A stretch of 64,000 nt of DNA from an uncultured Victivallales bacterium. GTDB taxonomy: Bacteria > Verrucomicrobiota > Lentisphaeria > Victivallales > UBA1829. A program made the translations under genes and the position numbers. Below, in pieces: positions 17,725 through 26,363 of the stretch (the stretch's first letter is position 1; every line of letters starts with the position of its first letter). Where the stretch lies: NCBI GenBank assembly GCA_944390795.1, contig CALXRI010000001.1:1-64000 (forward strand). The letters are read 5' to 3'. The notes under the pieces were generated by a model. The model worked only from the letters and a program-made list of their open reading frames with translations, ran no database searches and was not told where the DNA came from.

Positions 17725-19950
17725 TTACAGAGACAGAATGGCGGACAGATCCGATTTGATGCTGTCGAATTCCAAGCCGCCCTTCAGGACTTCCAGAGCA
17801 TTTTCATAAAGCTTTCGGGCCTCCGCACGCTTTTCCGGAAGCATGTATTTCATTGTTCTGGCCGTCTTCTGAGCATAGAGCCGGATCATTGCACTGATTT
17901 CGAGATCGGTCGGATTCGCCGTCTGAGCAGCGCCGAGCCTGCCTTTCAGAAGTTCCAGCCCCGCACGGACCTCTCTCTCCCTCGCGGAGAAAAAGGGATT
18001 TCCGGAGAGAATCTGCCATGCGGCATCCGCCGGAAGCTGATCCCATCTGATCTGGCGCACACGGTTGTCCTGATCCTGATAATCAATGAACCCGCTGGAG
18101 ATCATGATGATCTTTCCCAGGCCGGGCAGCTCCTTCGCGGAATACTGTGTGCCGCTCTCCGCAATCTCCGCCAGAATCCGCATCAGAAGGACATTTTCCT
18201 GTTCCAGCGTGTTCAGCCATTCCGCACGGCGCGGATACTGGACGGATTCCACGGCGAGCAGCGCGCTGATTTCCCGCAGACGCTGCTGAGGCCGGAGTTT
18301 CATGATTTCCATGCGGATGCCGTCGCGCCAGTTCTCCTCCAGCGTAAGTTCCAGAGAGGAAATCCGCTGCTGAAGCGCATTCCGCTCCCGTTCCAGAGAC
18401 TGGATTGCGGTATTCAAGTTACCGATTTTTTTCAGATTCTCCTCATACAGTTTTTTCGTTCTGGCGGTTTCCTCCGCCGCAACGGCTTTGTTCTCGGCTT
18501 CTTTCATTCTGACGGACAACCTTTCGCCTTCCGCCTTGAGCACGGCATTGTCCCTGCGGGCATTCCGCAGAGCGTTCAGAAGGTTTTTGTTTTCCAGAAC
18601 GGAACGTTTATAGGCGGCATCGGTCATGATCGCACGAATGTTGTCCAGCATCAGGCGCTGTGCACGGTTGCGCGGCTTGCCGAATTCCGCAAGAATTTTT
18701 TCCCCTTCCTCCTGTATCACCTTCAGAGGCAGGCTGCCGTCATCGGCAAAGCGCCTGAAGTAGGCGGTCTTCTGTGCGATGCGCATTTCCACGGAAGTGT
18801 TGATCGGCGTGTTGCCGTACCAGTAAAGTGTCACGATAATGCCGAGAATCAAAGCCACGGGAATCAAGGCCAGCAGAATTCTGAGATACTTCCGCCGTTC
18901 CCGAATCTCATCCTCCAGTTTCAGGACGTTTTTCTTCGCTTCGGTGGTTTCATGCTGCATGCCGTAGTCCAGGCGTTTCATGGAAATCGTGTGAATCTCC
19001 GGAACCAGAGAGCGGTCGGGAGCCGTCTTCTGGCGGATTTTCCAGATGTCGTTCAGCAGCTCCTCCATATTGCGATAGCGGTCATCCGGATTTTTCTCCA
19101 TCATTTTCTGGACCAGGCGGGCAACCGGAAGCGGAACGGAGGAATCCACCTTGTTCAGCGGAACGGCCTCTTCCTCAAAGTGCTGGTGCGCCACGCTGCG
19201 CACGGTTTCCGCATCAAACGGAAGTTTTCCGGCAATCATCTGGTAAAGCGTGATCCCGAGTGAATAGATGTCGCTGCGGGTATCCAGCGGATCGCCGGCA
19301 AACTGCTCCGGACTCATGTAGGAGGGGCTTCCGGAAATATCCATGTCCTTGCGCCATTCGCTGGTTTGCATGGCAAGCCCGAGATCCGTCAGCTTTACGA
19401 TTCCGTCTTCGGTGATCATGATGTTGTCCGGCTTCACGTCCCGGTGAATCAGGCGGCTTTCCTCCCAGGCGTAATAAAGAGCCTCCGCCACCTGCTGAAT
19501 GATATGGAGCGACTCATCGACAGGAATCCTGCCTTCCCGGAGAATCCGTTTCCGGAGCGTCTCGCCGGTGACATAGGTCATTGCCATATAACAGATATTG
19601 TCCTCCTCGCCGATGGCGAAGGACTGCACCAGATTGATGTGGCTCAGCTTGGCTGCGGCGCGCGCCTCGTTCAGGAAATCATTGATTCCTTTCCGCGTGC
19701 TGTATTCAGGGGAAAGTATCTTGAGCGCAACCTGGCGTTCCAGAGAAAGCTGCGTAGCCAGATAAACCGCGCCGATGGAGCCTTCTCCGATTTTCGACTT
19801 GATCAGAAAATCGCCGATGATGCAGCCGTTTTCAAAGCGTCCGACAGGGACCTTGACGGTTTTTGCGCAGCTCGGACAGGTCATGCTGTAACCGCGCGCC
19901 GACTCGTCCGCATTGATGGCATAAAAGCAGAATGGGCACCTGAACCGCAT
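17725..19950 (-). CDS. Zinc-ribbon Hanks-type serine/threonine protein kinase with C-terminal coiled coil
   Basis: A 741-residue membrane kinase. Residues 1-35 form a CPxC...CPxC zinc ribbon. The kinase domain (about 45-310) has the glycine loop GEGSIGAVYLA, the ATP-binding Lys in VALKIL, the catalytic HRDVKPDN and an SPEQFAG activation-end motif. The metal-binding triad is DLG instead of DFG, common in bacterial kinases. A single membrane helix (about 352-372) is followed by a long coiled coil (about 450-540) and an alpha-rich C-terminal region without a recognised domain. GGAGG precedes the ATG. Zinc-ribbon kinases of this build are frequent in Lentisphaerota and Planctomycetota; substrate unknown. 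Confidence 0.9.
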   Translation of the reverse strand: MRFRCPFCFYAINADESARGYSMTCPSCAKTVKVPVGRFENGCIIGDFLIKSKIGEGSIGAVYLATQLSLERQVALKILSPEYSTRKGINDFLNEARAAAKLSHINLVQSFAIGEEDNICYMAMTYVTGETLRKRILREGRIPVDESLHIIQQVAEALYYAWEESRLIHRDVKPDNIMITEDGIVKLTDLGLAMQTSEWRKDMDISGSPSYMSPEQFAGDPLDTRSDIYSLGITLYQMIAGKLPFDAETVRSVAHQHFEEEAVPLNKVDSSVPLPVARLVQKMMEKNPDDRYRNMEELLNDIWKIRQKTAPDRSLVPEIHTISMKRLDYGMQHETTEAKKNVLKLEDEIRERRKYLRILLALIPVALILGIIVTLYWYGNTPINTSVEMRIAQKTAYFRRFADDGSLPLKVIQEEGEKILAEFGKPRNRAQRLMLDNIRAIMTDAAYKRSVLENKNLLNALRNARRDNAVLKAEGERLSVRMKEAENKAVAAEETARTKKLYEENLKKIGNLNTAIQSLERERNALQQRISSLELTLEENWRDGIRMEIMKLRPQQRLREISALLAVESVQYPRRAEWLNTLEQENVLLMRILAEIAESGTQYSAKELPGLGKIIMISSGFIDYQDQDNRVRQIRWDQLPADAAWQILSGNPFFSAREREVRAGLELLKGRLGAAQTANPTDLEISAMIRLYAQKTARTMKYMLPEKRAEARKLYENALEVLKGGLEFDSIKSDLSAILSL

Positions 19951-20129
19951 GAAAACCTCCGGTTGAAACGAGCTGTTTCAAGTGAAAACGAATCCATGGT
20001 AATATTCACTCGTCCGCCCTTTTTTTCAAGGCTGCTTCTTTTTTTAAAACAATTTTCCCTCTGCGCCGCTCCGGAACGCTGTTTCCCGTGAGACCGAAAG
20101 AAAAAAGATCAAAAATTTCCGATTTCGAT

Positions 20130-20157
20130 TTGAAAAAAAATAAAAACTGAATAAATT
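20130..20157 (+). promoter_or_regulatory. Probable promoter of tRNA-Gln
   Basis: -35 TTGAAA (20130-20135), 16-bp spacer and -10 TAAATT (20152-20157), 20 bp before the tRNA, in a very A+T-rich stretch. Confidence 0.55.
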
Positions 20158-20177
20158 AAGTGCATCGTTGAAACTTC

Positions 20178-20251
20178 TGCCCGATGGTGTAATGGTAGCA
20201 CAACTGATTCTGGTTCAGTTTGTCTTGGTTCGAGTCCAGGTCGGGCAGCCA
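20178..20251 (+). tRNA. tRNA-Gln (anticodon CTG)
   Basis: Acceptor stem TGCCCGA/TCGGGCA, D-arm GGTGTAATGGTAGCAC, anticodon stem ACTGA/TCAGT with loop TTCTGGT (anticodon CTG), and T-loop GGTTCGAGTCC. CCA is encoded and is followed at once by a run of eight T that probably ends transcription. Confidence 0.95.
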
Positions 20252-20297
20252 TTTTTTTTAAAAGCCGATTCCGGTCTTTGACGGCGCGGGAAAAAAT

Positions 20298-20735
20298 TTA
20301 CAGGCCCGCACTTCTTTCAGCCGGACCGGAAAATGATTCCGGACTGGCCTCCAGGAAGAACAGTTCCACATGCCGTGTGCGCGGACCGTCGAATTCGCAG
20401 AAATACACCCCCTGCCAGACTCCGAGATGAAGGCGTCCGTTTACCACCGGCAATGTCAGGCTTACTCCCGTGAGGGTGGATTTCAGATGCGCGGCACTGT
20501 TGCCTTCTCCGTGGAGGTAATAACTTTCGTGATGGGGTATCAGCGCATCCATCTTTGCAAGAAGATCATGCTTCACATCCGGATCGGCATTTTCATTCAC
20601 GGTCAGTCCCGCGGTCGTGTGCGGGCAGTGAACCAGACAGATCCCGCATTGCAGACTGCGCGGAAGCGCACGGTTGATCTGCGCCGTGATATCAATCATC
20701 TCATTTCTTCTGCCGGTCTCAATCACAAGTTCCAT
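20298..20735 (-). CDS. YjbQ-family protein (secondary thiamine-phosphate synthase-like)
   Basis: A 145-residue UPF0047/YjbQ protein. Signatures are the HCPHTTAGLTVNENAD block and the C-terminal GPRTRHVELFF region; members form beta-rich trimers. Some members show weak thiamine-phosphate synthase activity, but the true role is unsettled. I start at 20735 because AAGGAG sits 8 nt upstream; an extension to 20777 would run through the ppdK terminator hairpin. It lies 102 bp downstream of ppdK, beyond that terminator. Confidence 0.9.
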   Translation of the reverse strand: MELVIETGRRNEMIDITAQINRALPRSLQCGICLVHCPHTTAGLTVNENADPDVKHDLLAKMDALIPHHESYYLHGEGNSAAHLKSTLTGVSLTLPVVNGRLHLGVWQGVYFCEFDGPRTRHVELFFLEASPESFSGPAERSAGL

Positions 20736-20777
20736 TTGAAAAGCTCCTTTTTGAAAAGTTCCATCCTGCCGGTACAT

Positions 20778-20815
20778 GAAAATACCCTCCGTGCATCGCT
20801 GCCGTGAGGGTATTT
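20778..20815 (-). terminator. Terminator after ppdK
   Basis: Perfect 10-bp inverted repeat AAATACCCTC/GAGGGTATTT (20780-20789 and 20806-20815). On the minus strand it ends in ATTTTC, consistent with intrinsic termination of the ppdK transcript just upstream of the yjbQ start. Confidence 0.8.
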
Positions 20816-20837
20816 CCGCATCGCGGAAGAAGCCGTC

Positions 20838-23594
20838 TTACTTCTTCGCCGCAATTGCCGCCTGCGCGGCCGCAAGGCGCGCGATCGGCACGCGGAACGG
20901 ACTGCACGAGACGTAGTTCAGGCCGACAGCATGGCAGAACGCCACGGATTTCGGCTCACCGCCCTGTTCGCCGCAGATGCCGACCTTGAGGTTTTTCCGG
21001 GTCGACCGTCCGCCGTTCACAGCGCACTTGATCAGAGAACCGACGCCTTCGGTATCGATGGTCTGGAAGGGATCGCTTGCAAGGATCTTCTTATCCAGAT
21101 AATCACCGAGGAAGGAACCGATGTCGTCACGGCTGAACCCGAAGGTCATCTGGGTGAGGTCGTTGGTCCCGAAGGAGAAGAACTCCGCCTCTTCCGCCAT
21201 CTTGTCGGCAAGCAGGGCGGCGCGCGGAATCTCAATCATGGTTCCGACCATGTATTCGAGCGTTTTGAGCTTGAATTTCTTTTTGACCTCTTCGGCCACT
21301 TTCGCAACGATCGCCTTCTGATTCCGGAGCTCGTTCGGATCGCAGGTGACCGGGATCATGATCTCGGGCTTGCAGGCCTTCTTCGCCGCGATCAGTTCGG
21401 CGGCGCTTTCAAGAATCGCACGGATCTGCATCTCGGTCACCTCGGGATAGGTTACGCCGAGACGGACGCCGCGGTGCCCCATCATCGGATTGCTCTCCTT
21501 GAGGGATTCGGCACGTTTGACGAACTCGTCATGGGAAATCTTCAGCGCTTTGGAAATCTCCTGCTGCTGGTCGCGGCTGTGCGGAATGAACTCATGCAGC
21601 GGCGGATCGAGCAGACGGATCGTCACCGGGAGCCCGGCCATGGATTCCAGCGTGGCCTTGATGTCCTTCTTGACGAACGGGAAGAGCTCGTCAACGGCTT
21701 TTTTGCGTTCCGCAGGGGTGCCGCTCAAAATCATCTTGCGAAGTGCGAACAGCGGCTTTTCCGCTCCTTTGCCGTAGAACATGTGCTCCGTGCGGAAGAG
21801 TCCGATGCCTTCCGCGCCGAACTCTCTTGCGCGCTGTGCGTCCGCCGGGGTATCGGCATTCGCGCGAACGCCGAGCTTGCGGAAAGAATCCGCGATCTTC
21901 ATGAACTTCTGGAAGCGGGGGTTCTCGCTGGAATCCATTGTCTTAACCTCACCCGCATAGGCGTAGCCCTTTGTGCCGTTGAGGCTGATGACATCCCCTT
22001 CCTTGAAGGAATATTTCCCGACCTTGAAGATGCCTTTGGCCTCATCGATCTTCATGTCGCCCGCACCGACGATGCAGCACTTCCCCCAGCCGCGGCAGAC
22101 AAGCGCCGCATGGCTGGTCATGCCGCCGCGCGCGGTCAGGATGCCGTCCGCGGCACGCATGCCCTCGACGTCCTCGGGATTGGTCTCTTCGCGGACGAGA
22201 ATTGATTTGACGCCCTTTGCGGCAAGCGCAACGGCCCTTTCCGAGGAGAAAACGATTTTCCCGACAGCTCCGCCGGGACCCGCGGGAAGTCCCTTGGTGA
22301 TGATTTCGGCTTTCTTTTCGGCCTTGGGATCGAGAATCGGATGGAGCAGTTCGTCGAGCTGGTTCGGGGAGATTCTGGTGACGGCGGTCGCCTTGTCGAT
22401 CAGTTTCTCCTCCAGCATGTCCATGGCCATGTTGAGCGCGGCGGTTCCGGTTCTCTTGCCGACGCGGCACTGAAGCATGTAAAGAACGCCTTCCTGGATC
22501 GTGAATTCGATGTCGAGCATGTCCCTGTAGTGCTTTTCCAGCTTGGCGCGGATGGAAGCAAGTTCCTTGTAGGTCTTCGGAAGAAGTTCCTGCATGGACT
22601 TGAGATTCTTGTTCTGCTCGTTTTTGGTGTCGTCGTTCAGCGGATTCGGGGTGCGGGTTCCGGCCACGACGTCCTCGCCCTGCGCATTGACAAGCCACTC
22701 CCCGTAGAATTTGTTGTCGCCGGTGGCGGGATCGCGGGTGAACGCCACGCCGGTGGCGGAATTGTCGCCCATGTTGCCGAAGACCATGCTCTGCACGTTG
22801 ACGGCGGTGCCCCAGTCGTCCGGAATGCCCTCAATGCGGCGGTAGGAAACGGCCTTCCGCCCGTTCCAGCTCTTGAACACGGCGCCGATGCCGCCCCAGA
22901 GCTGTTTCTCCGCATCGTCCGGAAATTCCGCCTTGAGGACCTTCCTGATCGTTTTCTTGAAATCCTCGCAGAGTTTCTTGAGATCCGCAACGGTAAGATC
23001 AGTGTCGGATGCGTATTTTTTCGCCTTCTTGAGTTTTTCAAGCTGGTCGTCGAGCTGCTTTCGGATTCCCTTGCCTTCGGCCGGTTCAATGCCCTCGGCT
23101 TTTTCCATCACAACGTCGGAATACATCATGATGAGGCGGCGGTAGGCATCATAGACGAAACGTTCGTTCTTCGTTTTCCTGACAAGGCCGGGAATGGTTT
23201 TGGAGGAGAGTCCGACGTTGAGAACGGTCTCCATCATGCCGGGCATGGAGCTGCGCGCGCCGGAACGGCAGGAGACCAGAAGCGGATTCGCCGGATCACC
23301 GAACTTCATTCCCATCGCCTTTTCGACTTTTGCAAGAGCCTCCTTCACCTGTTTCTCGAGGATGGACGGATACCGCATTCCGGATTTGAAAAAGTCGACG
23401 CAGCATTCGGTCGTGATCGTGAAACCGGCGGGAACGGGAAGATTCAGTTTCGCCATTTCGGCAAGGTTGGCTCCCTTTCCGCCGAGAAGTTCCTTCATGG
23501 ACGCATTTCCATCGGACATCCCTTTTCCAAAGAGATACACATACTTCTTCGCAGCAGATGCCTGTTTCCGCTTGTTCGAGGCCGTTTTAGCCAT
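20838..23594 (-). CDS. ppdK: Pyruvate, phosphate dikinase
   Basis: Interconverts pyruvate, ATP and phosphate with PEP, AMP and pyrophosphate, and is typical of anaerobes with PPi-linked glycolysis. The 918-residue chain has the N-terminal ATP-grasp domain (GGKGANLAEM near residue 40, and a SGARSSMPGMMETVLN segment), the swivelling phosphohistidine domain with GGMTSHAAL (His near 494) and the C-terminal PEP/pyruvate TIM barrel, including FGTNDLTQM. Full family length (about 880) plus a short Lys-rich N-terminal extension. AGAAAGGAAAAG precedes the ATG. It lies 69 bp downstream of the lipoprotein gene. Confidence 0.97.
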   Translation of the reverse strand: MAKTASNKRKQASAAKKYVYLFGKGMSDGNASMKELLGGKGANLAEMAKLNLPVPAGFTITTECCVDFFKSGMRYPSILEKQVKEALAKVEKAMGMKFGDPANPLLVSCRSGARSSMPGMMETVLNVGLSSKTIPGLVRKTKNERFVYDAYRRLIMMYSDVVMEKAEGIEPAEGKGIRKQLDDQLEKLKKAKKYASDTDLTVADLKKLCEDFKKTIRKVLKAEFPDDAEKQLWGGIGAVFKSWNGRKAVSYRRIEGIPDDWGTAVNVQSMVFGNMGDNSATGVAFTRDPATGDNKFYGEWLVNAQGEDVVAGTRTPNPLNDDTKNEQNKNLKSMQELLPKTYKELASIRAKLEKHYRDMLDIEFTIQEGVLYMLQCRVGKRTGTAALNMAMDMLEEKLIDKATAVTRISPNQLDELLHPILDPKAEKKAEIITKGLPAGPGGAVGKIVFSSERAVALAAKGVKSILVREETNPEDVEGMRAADGILTARGGMTSHAALVCRGWGKCCIVGAGDMKIDEAKGIFKVGKYSFKEGDVISLNGTKGYAYAGEVKTMDSSENPRFQKFMKIADSFRKLGVRANADTPADAQRAREFGAEGIGLFRTEHMFYGKGAEKPLFALRKMILSGTPAERKKAVDELFPFVKKDIKATLESMAGLPVTIRLLDPPLHEFIPHSRDQQQEISKALKISHDEFVKRAESLKESNPMMGHRGVRLGVTYPEVTEMQIRAILESAAELIAAKKACKPEIMIPVTCDPNELRNQKAIVAKVAEEVKKKFKLKTLEYMVGTMIEIPRAALLADKMAEEAEFFSFGTNDLTQMTFGFSRDDIGSFLGDYLDKKILASDPFQTIDTEGVGSLIKCAVNGGRSTRKNLKVGICGEQGGEPKSVAFCHAVGLNYVSCSPFRVPIARLAAAQAAIAAKK

Positions 23595-23663
23595 GTCTTT
23601 TCCTTTCTTTTCTGGTTGATAGACGGATTGATAATTTGCAGCAATATATATTTTTCCGAAAAC

Positions 23664-24056
23664 TTAAAAACTCCGGAACGCCTTGATCAATTCCTTCTTC
23701 TTGAGATTCGTGGCGTGGTCAATCATCACAAATGAGCCGTTCACTTCCGCTTCAAACGGAATGCCGCTGATGTAAAGTATGCCTGTCTTCCTGATATGCT
23801 CCAGCTTCCGCCGCTGTCTGGAGAAATTCAGGTCATATTTGTAAAACGCCACCTCGCGTCCTTCAATCATCATGGAAACTCCTTCGCTTGCGCGGACAGG
23901 ATCCGGCAGCATCAGGGCATTGACGTTTCCGCCGACATGCCGGGCAATGTGCATGACAAGATCCGAAAGCGGACGGTCGTTGTTTTCCGTGGCGCAGGAG
24001 GGAAAAAACAGGACGGCGGCAAAACACAGAAGAAGGGAGAGGACTGTTTTCGTCAT
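23664..24056 (-). CDS. Putative lipoprotein of unknown function
   Basis: The 130-residue product has a signal peptide of about 20 residues ending in a lipobox-like FFPSC, so the mature N-terminal Cys is probably lipidated. The rest has one weakly hydrophobic strand-rich region and a Lys-rich C-terminus. I do not recognise a domain. A segment reading VNALMLPDPVRASEGVSM suggests a small periplasmic alpha/beta domain. Its promoter is back to back with that of the SGNH hydrolase gene. ppdK follows on the same strand and may be cotranscribed. Confidence 0.7.
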   Translation of the reverse strand: MTKTVLSLLLCFAAVLFFPSCATENNDRPLSDLVMHIARHVGGNVNALMLPDPVRASEGVSMMIEGREVAFYKYDLNFSRQRRKLEHIRKTGILYISGIPFEAEVNGSFVMIDHATNLKKKELIKAFRSF

Positions 24057-24137
24057 TGCAAGATTCTTTGCGATTTGAATTCATGTTCCGGCACGCGCCT
24101 GTACGTTTGTCGGGACTCCCCGACCGGACCGAGCCAT

Positions 24138-24166
24138 AATCTAACCTTCTTTTCATAAAAAATCAA
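24138..24166 (-). promoter_or_regulatory. Promoter of the lipoprotein gene
   Basis: Minus-strand -35 TTGATT (24161-24166), 17-bp spacer and -10 TAGATT (24138-24143). Its -35 is one base pair away from the -35 of the divergent SGNH promoter. Confidence 0.65.
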
Positions 24167-24167
24167 G

Positions 24168-24196
24168 TTGAATCTCAGGCATTTGTGAAATATATT
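24168..24196 (+). promoter_or_regulatory. Promoter of the SGNH hydrolase-trmL unit
   Basis: -35 TTGAAT (24168-24173), 17-bp spacer and -10 TATATT (24191-24196), 100 bp before the chosen start codon. Confidence 0.6.
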
Positions 24197-24295
24197 GACG
24201 GATTGCGGCGTTTTCGCGGACAGCGGAAACGGAGGCCCGATCCGCCGCATGCCGAAACGCCGCATGAAACCTTGCGGAAACCGGGAGTCCCGAAG

Positions 24296-24955
24296 ATGAA
24301 AAGCGAAGTCATACACGCCGGCTATCCCGGCGACAACACATCGGCAATGCGCAGACGTATGAGACGCGACGTGCTTGCGCACGCCCCCACATGCGTCACG
24401 ATTCTCTGCGGAACCAACGACGCGGTCAATCCGCGCGCCCTCGTGCCGCGTGCGGAGTTTCTCGCCAATCTCGAAGCCATGACTGCGGCGATCCGCGAGA
24501 CGGACGCGGACGTACTTCTGATCGCACCGCCTCCCGTCTTTGCCCGGGAAGTGATCGAACGCTACGGTTTCGACCTGCCGCCGGATGCCGAACTCAACCC
24601 GCAGATTGCCGCTTATGCCTCTGGAATGCGCTCTCTGGCCGCGCGTCTTGCCGTCCCGTTTCTGGATCTGTTTCATATTTTCACCGAAACCGGCATGGTC
24701 GGAGCCGACAGACGCAGCCTCATCCGGAACGAAGCCAATTCCGGAACGAAGGACGGCGCGCATCCGACCGAGGACGGGTACCGCTTCATCGCCGCTCTGG
24801 CATATCTGGCGCTGCGCGACAACCGCTTCGACTGCTCGCGCCTGGTCTGCTTCGGAGACAGCATCACGCACGGCTACCCGTATCCCGGCATGGGCACGCT
24901 TGAAGGACCCAATTTTCCCGCACTGCTTTCCAAACTGCTCAATACGGAGTCATGA
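24296..24955 (+). CDS. SGNH/GDSL hydrolase with circularly permuted motif order
   Basis: The 219-residue protein has all SGNH esterase motifs but in rotated order: block II (HAGYPGDNT, residues 7-15), block III (GTND, 39-42), block V (DGAHPTEDGY, Asp near 153 and His near 156) and last block I with the nucleophile (GDSITHG, Ser near 189). In normal enzymes block I is first. The C-terminus FPALLSKLLNTES would run smoothly into the N-terminal KSEVIHAGYPGD, so the break lies in the loop after the first helix. No remnant of block I lies upstream. Start 24296 has GGGAG 8 nt upstream. No signal peptide; substrate unknown. trmL follows 9 bp later. Confidence 0.85.
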   Translation: MKSEVIHAGYPGDNTSAMRRRMRRDVLAHAPTCVTILCGTNDAVNPRALVPRAEFLANLEAMTAAIRETDADVLLIAPPPVFAREVIERYGFDLPPDAELNPQIAAYASGMRSLAARLAVPFLDLFHIFTETGMVGADRRSLIRNEANSGTKDGAHPTEDGYRFIAALAYLALRDNRFDCSRLVCFGDSITHGYPYPGMGTLEGPNFPALLSKLLNTES

Positions 24956-24964
24956 ACGGAACTC

Positions 24965-25444
24965 ATGAAAGATTTCTTTTTCCACGTCGTTCTCGTCGCG
25001 CCGGAGATCCCGCAGAACACCGGCAACATCGGAAGAATCTGCTCGTGCGCGCGATGCCGTCTCCATCTCGTGAAGCCGATCGCCTTCTCTCTGGACGACC
25101 GGCATGTGAAGCGCTCCGGCATGGATTACTGGCGCCATGTGGAATACACGGTCCACGAGTCGTGGGAGGAGTTTACGCGGGCAATGAACGGCGCGCCGAT
25201 GTATTTCTACTCCACAAAAGGAAAAAAGGAATACTGGGACTGCCCGATGGAGGACGGGGCCTGTCTGGTTTTCGGCAGCGAAGGCTCCGGACTTCCCGCC
25301 GCCATTCATGAAGCCTATCCGGAACAGTTCTATACAATCCCGATGCCGGGACATTTTTCCCGCAGTCTGAATCTGGCGAACTCCGTCGCCGTCGCCGTAT
25401 ACGAAGGACTCCGCAGAAGAAGGGATGTTTTCGCCGGGATGTGA
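24965..25444 (+). CDS. trmL: tRNA (cytidine/uridine-34-2'-O)-methyltransferase TrmL
   Basis: A minimal SPOUT methyltransferase of 159 residues that methylates the wobble ribose of tRNA-Leu. Signatures: PEIPQNTGNIGRICSC near residue 13, VFGSEGSGLP near residue 100 and the knot-forming segment around SRSLNLANSVAVAVYE at the C-terminus. Length equals that of the family. The start overlaps nothing but lies only 9 bp after the SGNH hydrolase stop, so the two are cotranscribed. It is convergent with the membrane-protein gene at 25479. Confidence 0.95.
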   Translation: MKDFFFHVVLVAPEIPQNTGNIGRICSCARCRLHLVKPIAFSLDDRHVKRSGMDYWRHVEYTVHESWEEFTRAMNGAPMYFYSTKGKKEYWDCPMEDGACLVFGSEGSGLPAAIHEAYPEQFYTIPMPGHFSRSLNLANSVAVAVYEGLRRRRDVFAGM

Positions 25445-25478
25445 GAAAGTCCCGCGCGCCGGAATCCGCATCGCCGTG

Positions 25479-26363
25479 CTAGGCCTTCTTCCGCATGAGA
25501 CGGATCAGGCGAACCGCAAGCAGAAGCAGGAGCCCGGCGGAAAGAACGGCAAACAAAAGCAGATTCAGGCAGGAAAACAGCCGCAACAGCACACGCGGTG
25601 AATCCCCGGGAGAAAGGTCCGCAAGCAGACCGGCGGGACACGGAGGAGTCCTTCCCAGCAGCCATGCCTTCCAGATGGCAACGGAAACAAGCGCAAGGAG
25701 AAACTCAGCGGGAATCAGCGCAAACACCCTTCTGAGCATGGTGCGGAGCCGCCCCTCCGCTTTCCGCTCGCCGTAAAAGAACAACAGGGTCTGAACCTGC
25801 GCGAGAAGCAGGAAGAACAGTGCGGCGATGCCGCGGATCACGACGGAAGACGCCGTCTCGGAGGAATCGGGAAAACAGAGCGTCGCGGATAATCCGGAAT
25901 ATGCGGGAAGCGCAGGAGCCATTTCCAGGGTCACGCTGTTTTGCCCTCTGCGGTAATCCAGCTCCGTCTCCGCGAGCACGCAGTTGCGGGAATGCTGCGC
26001 AAGGGCCCTCATCTCCGCATAGGGCTCATACAGCTCTCCCATGGAAAGAGTGCGCTCCTCCGTATTGACGCGAATCCGGATCGTATGGGATTCCAGCACC
26101 TTGCGGAGCGCAGCGCCATCCGGCATGCTGAACAGGACTCGGACGCGTCCCCGGTGATAACGCCACTTGCAGAAATCCATATCGACCGATGCGGCGAACA
26201 GCGTGACGCCGTTCCGCACCGCGGGCTCGCAAGGAATGCGGACAGTCCGGCGGGCCTCTCCGAGCTCGATATGCGCGCACAGCCAGGACACCGTGGAGGC
26301 GATCGCCGCCCCCCAGCAGCAGACCGCTGCGAAAAACAGCAGAATCCTGCGGACCACGGACAT
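25479..26363 (-). CDS. Membrane protein of unknown function
   Basis: The 294-residue protein has one N-terminal membrane helix (about 7-29), an extracytoplasmic stretch of about 140 residues with several Cys and beta-like strands, and three C-terminal hydrophobic segments (about 172-193, 213-232 and 262-287), ending in a positively charged tail. No domain is recognised. Its ATG overlaps the trpS stop by one base (TGATG), so it is translated from the ileS-trpS transcript by coupling. Confidence 0.7.
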   Translation of the reverse strand: MSVVRRILLFFAAVCCWGAAIASTVSWLCAHIELGEARRTVRIPCEPAVRNGVTLFAASVDMDFCKWRYHRGRVRVLFSMPDGAALRKVLESHTIRIRVNTEERTLSMGELYEPYAEMRALAQHSRNCVLAETELDYRRGQNSVTLEMAPALPAYSGLSATLCFPDSSETASSVVIRGIAALFFLLLAQVQTLLFFYGERKAEGRLRTMLRRVFALIPAEFLLALVSVAIWKAWLLGRTPPCPAGLLADLSPGDSPRVLLRLFSCLNLLLFAVLSAGLLLLLAVRLIRLMRKKA

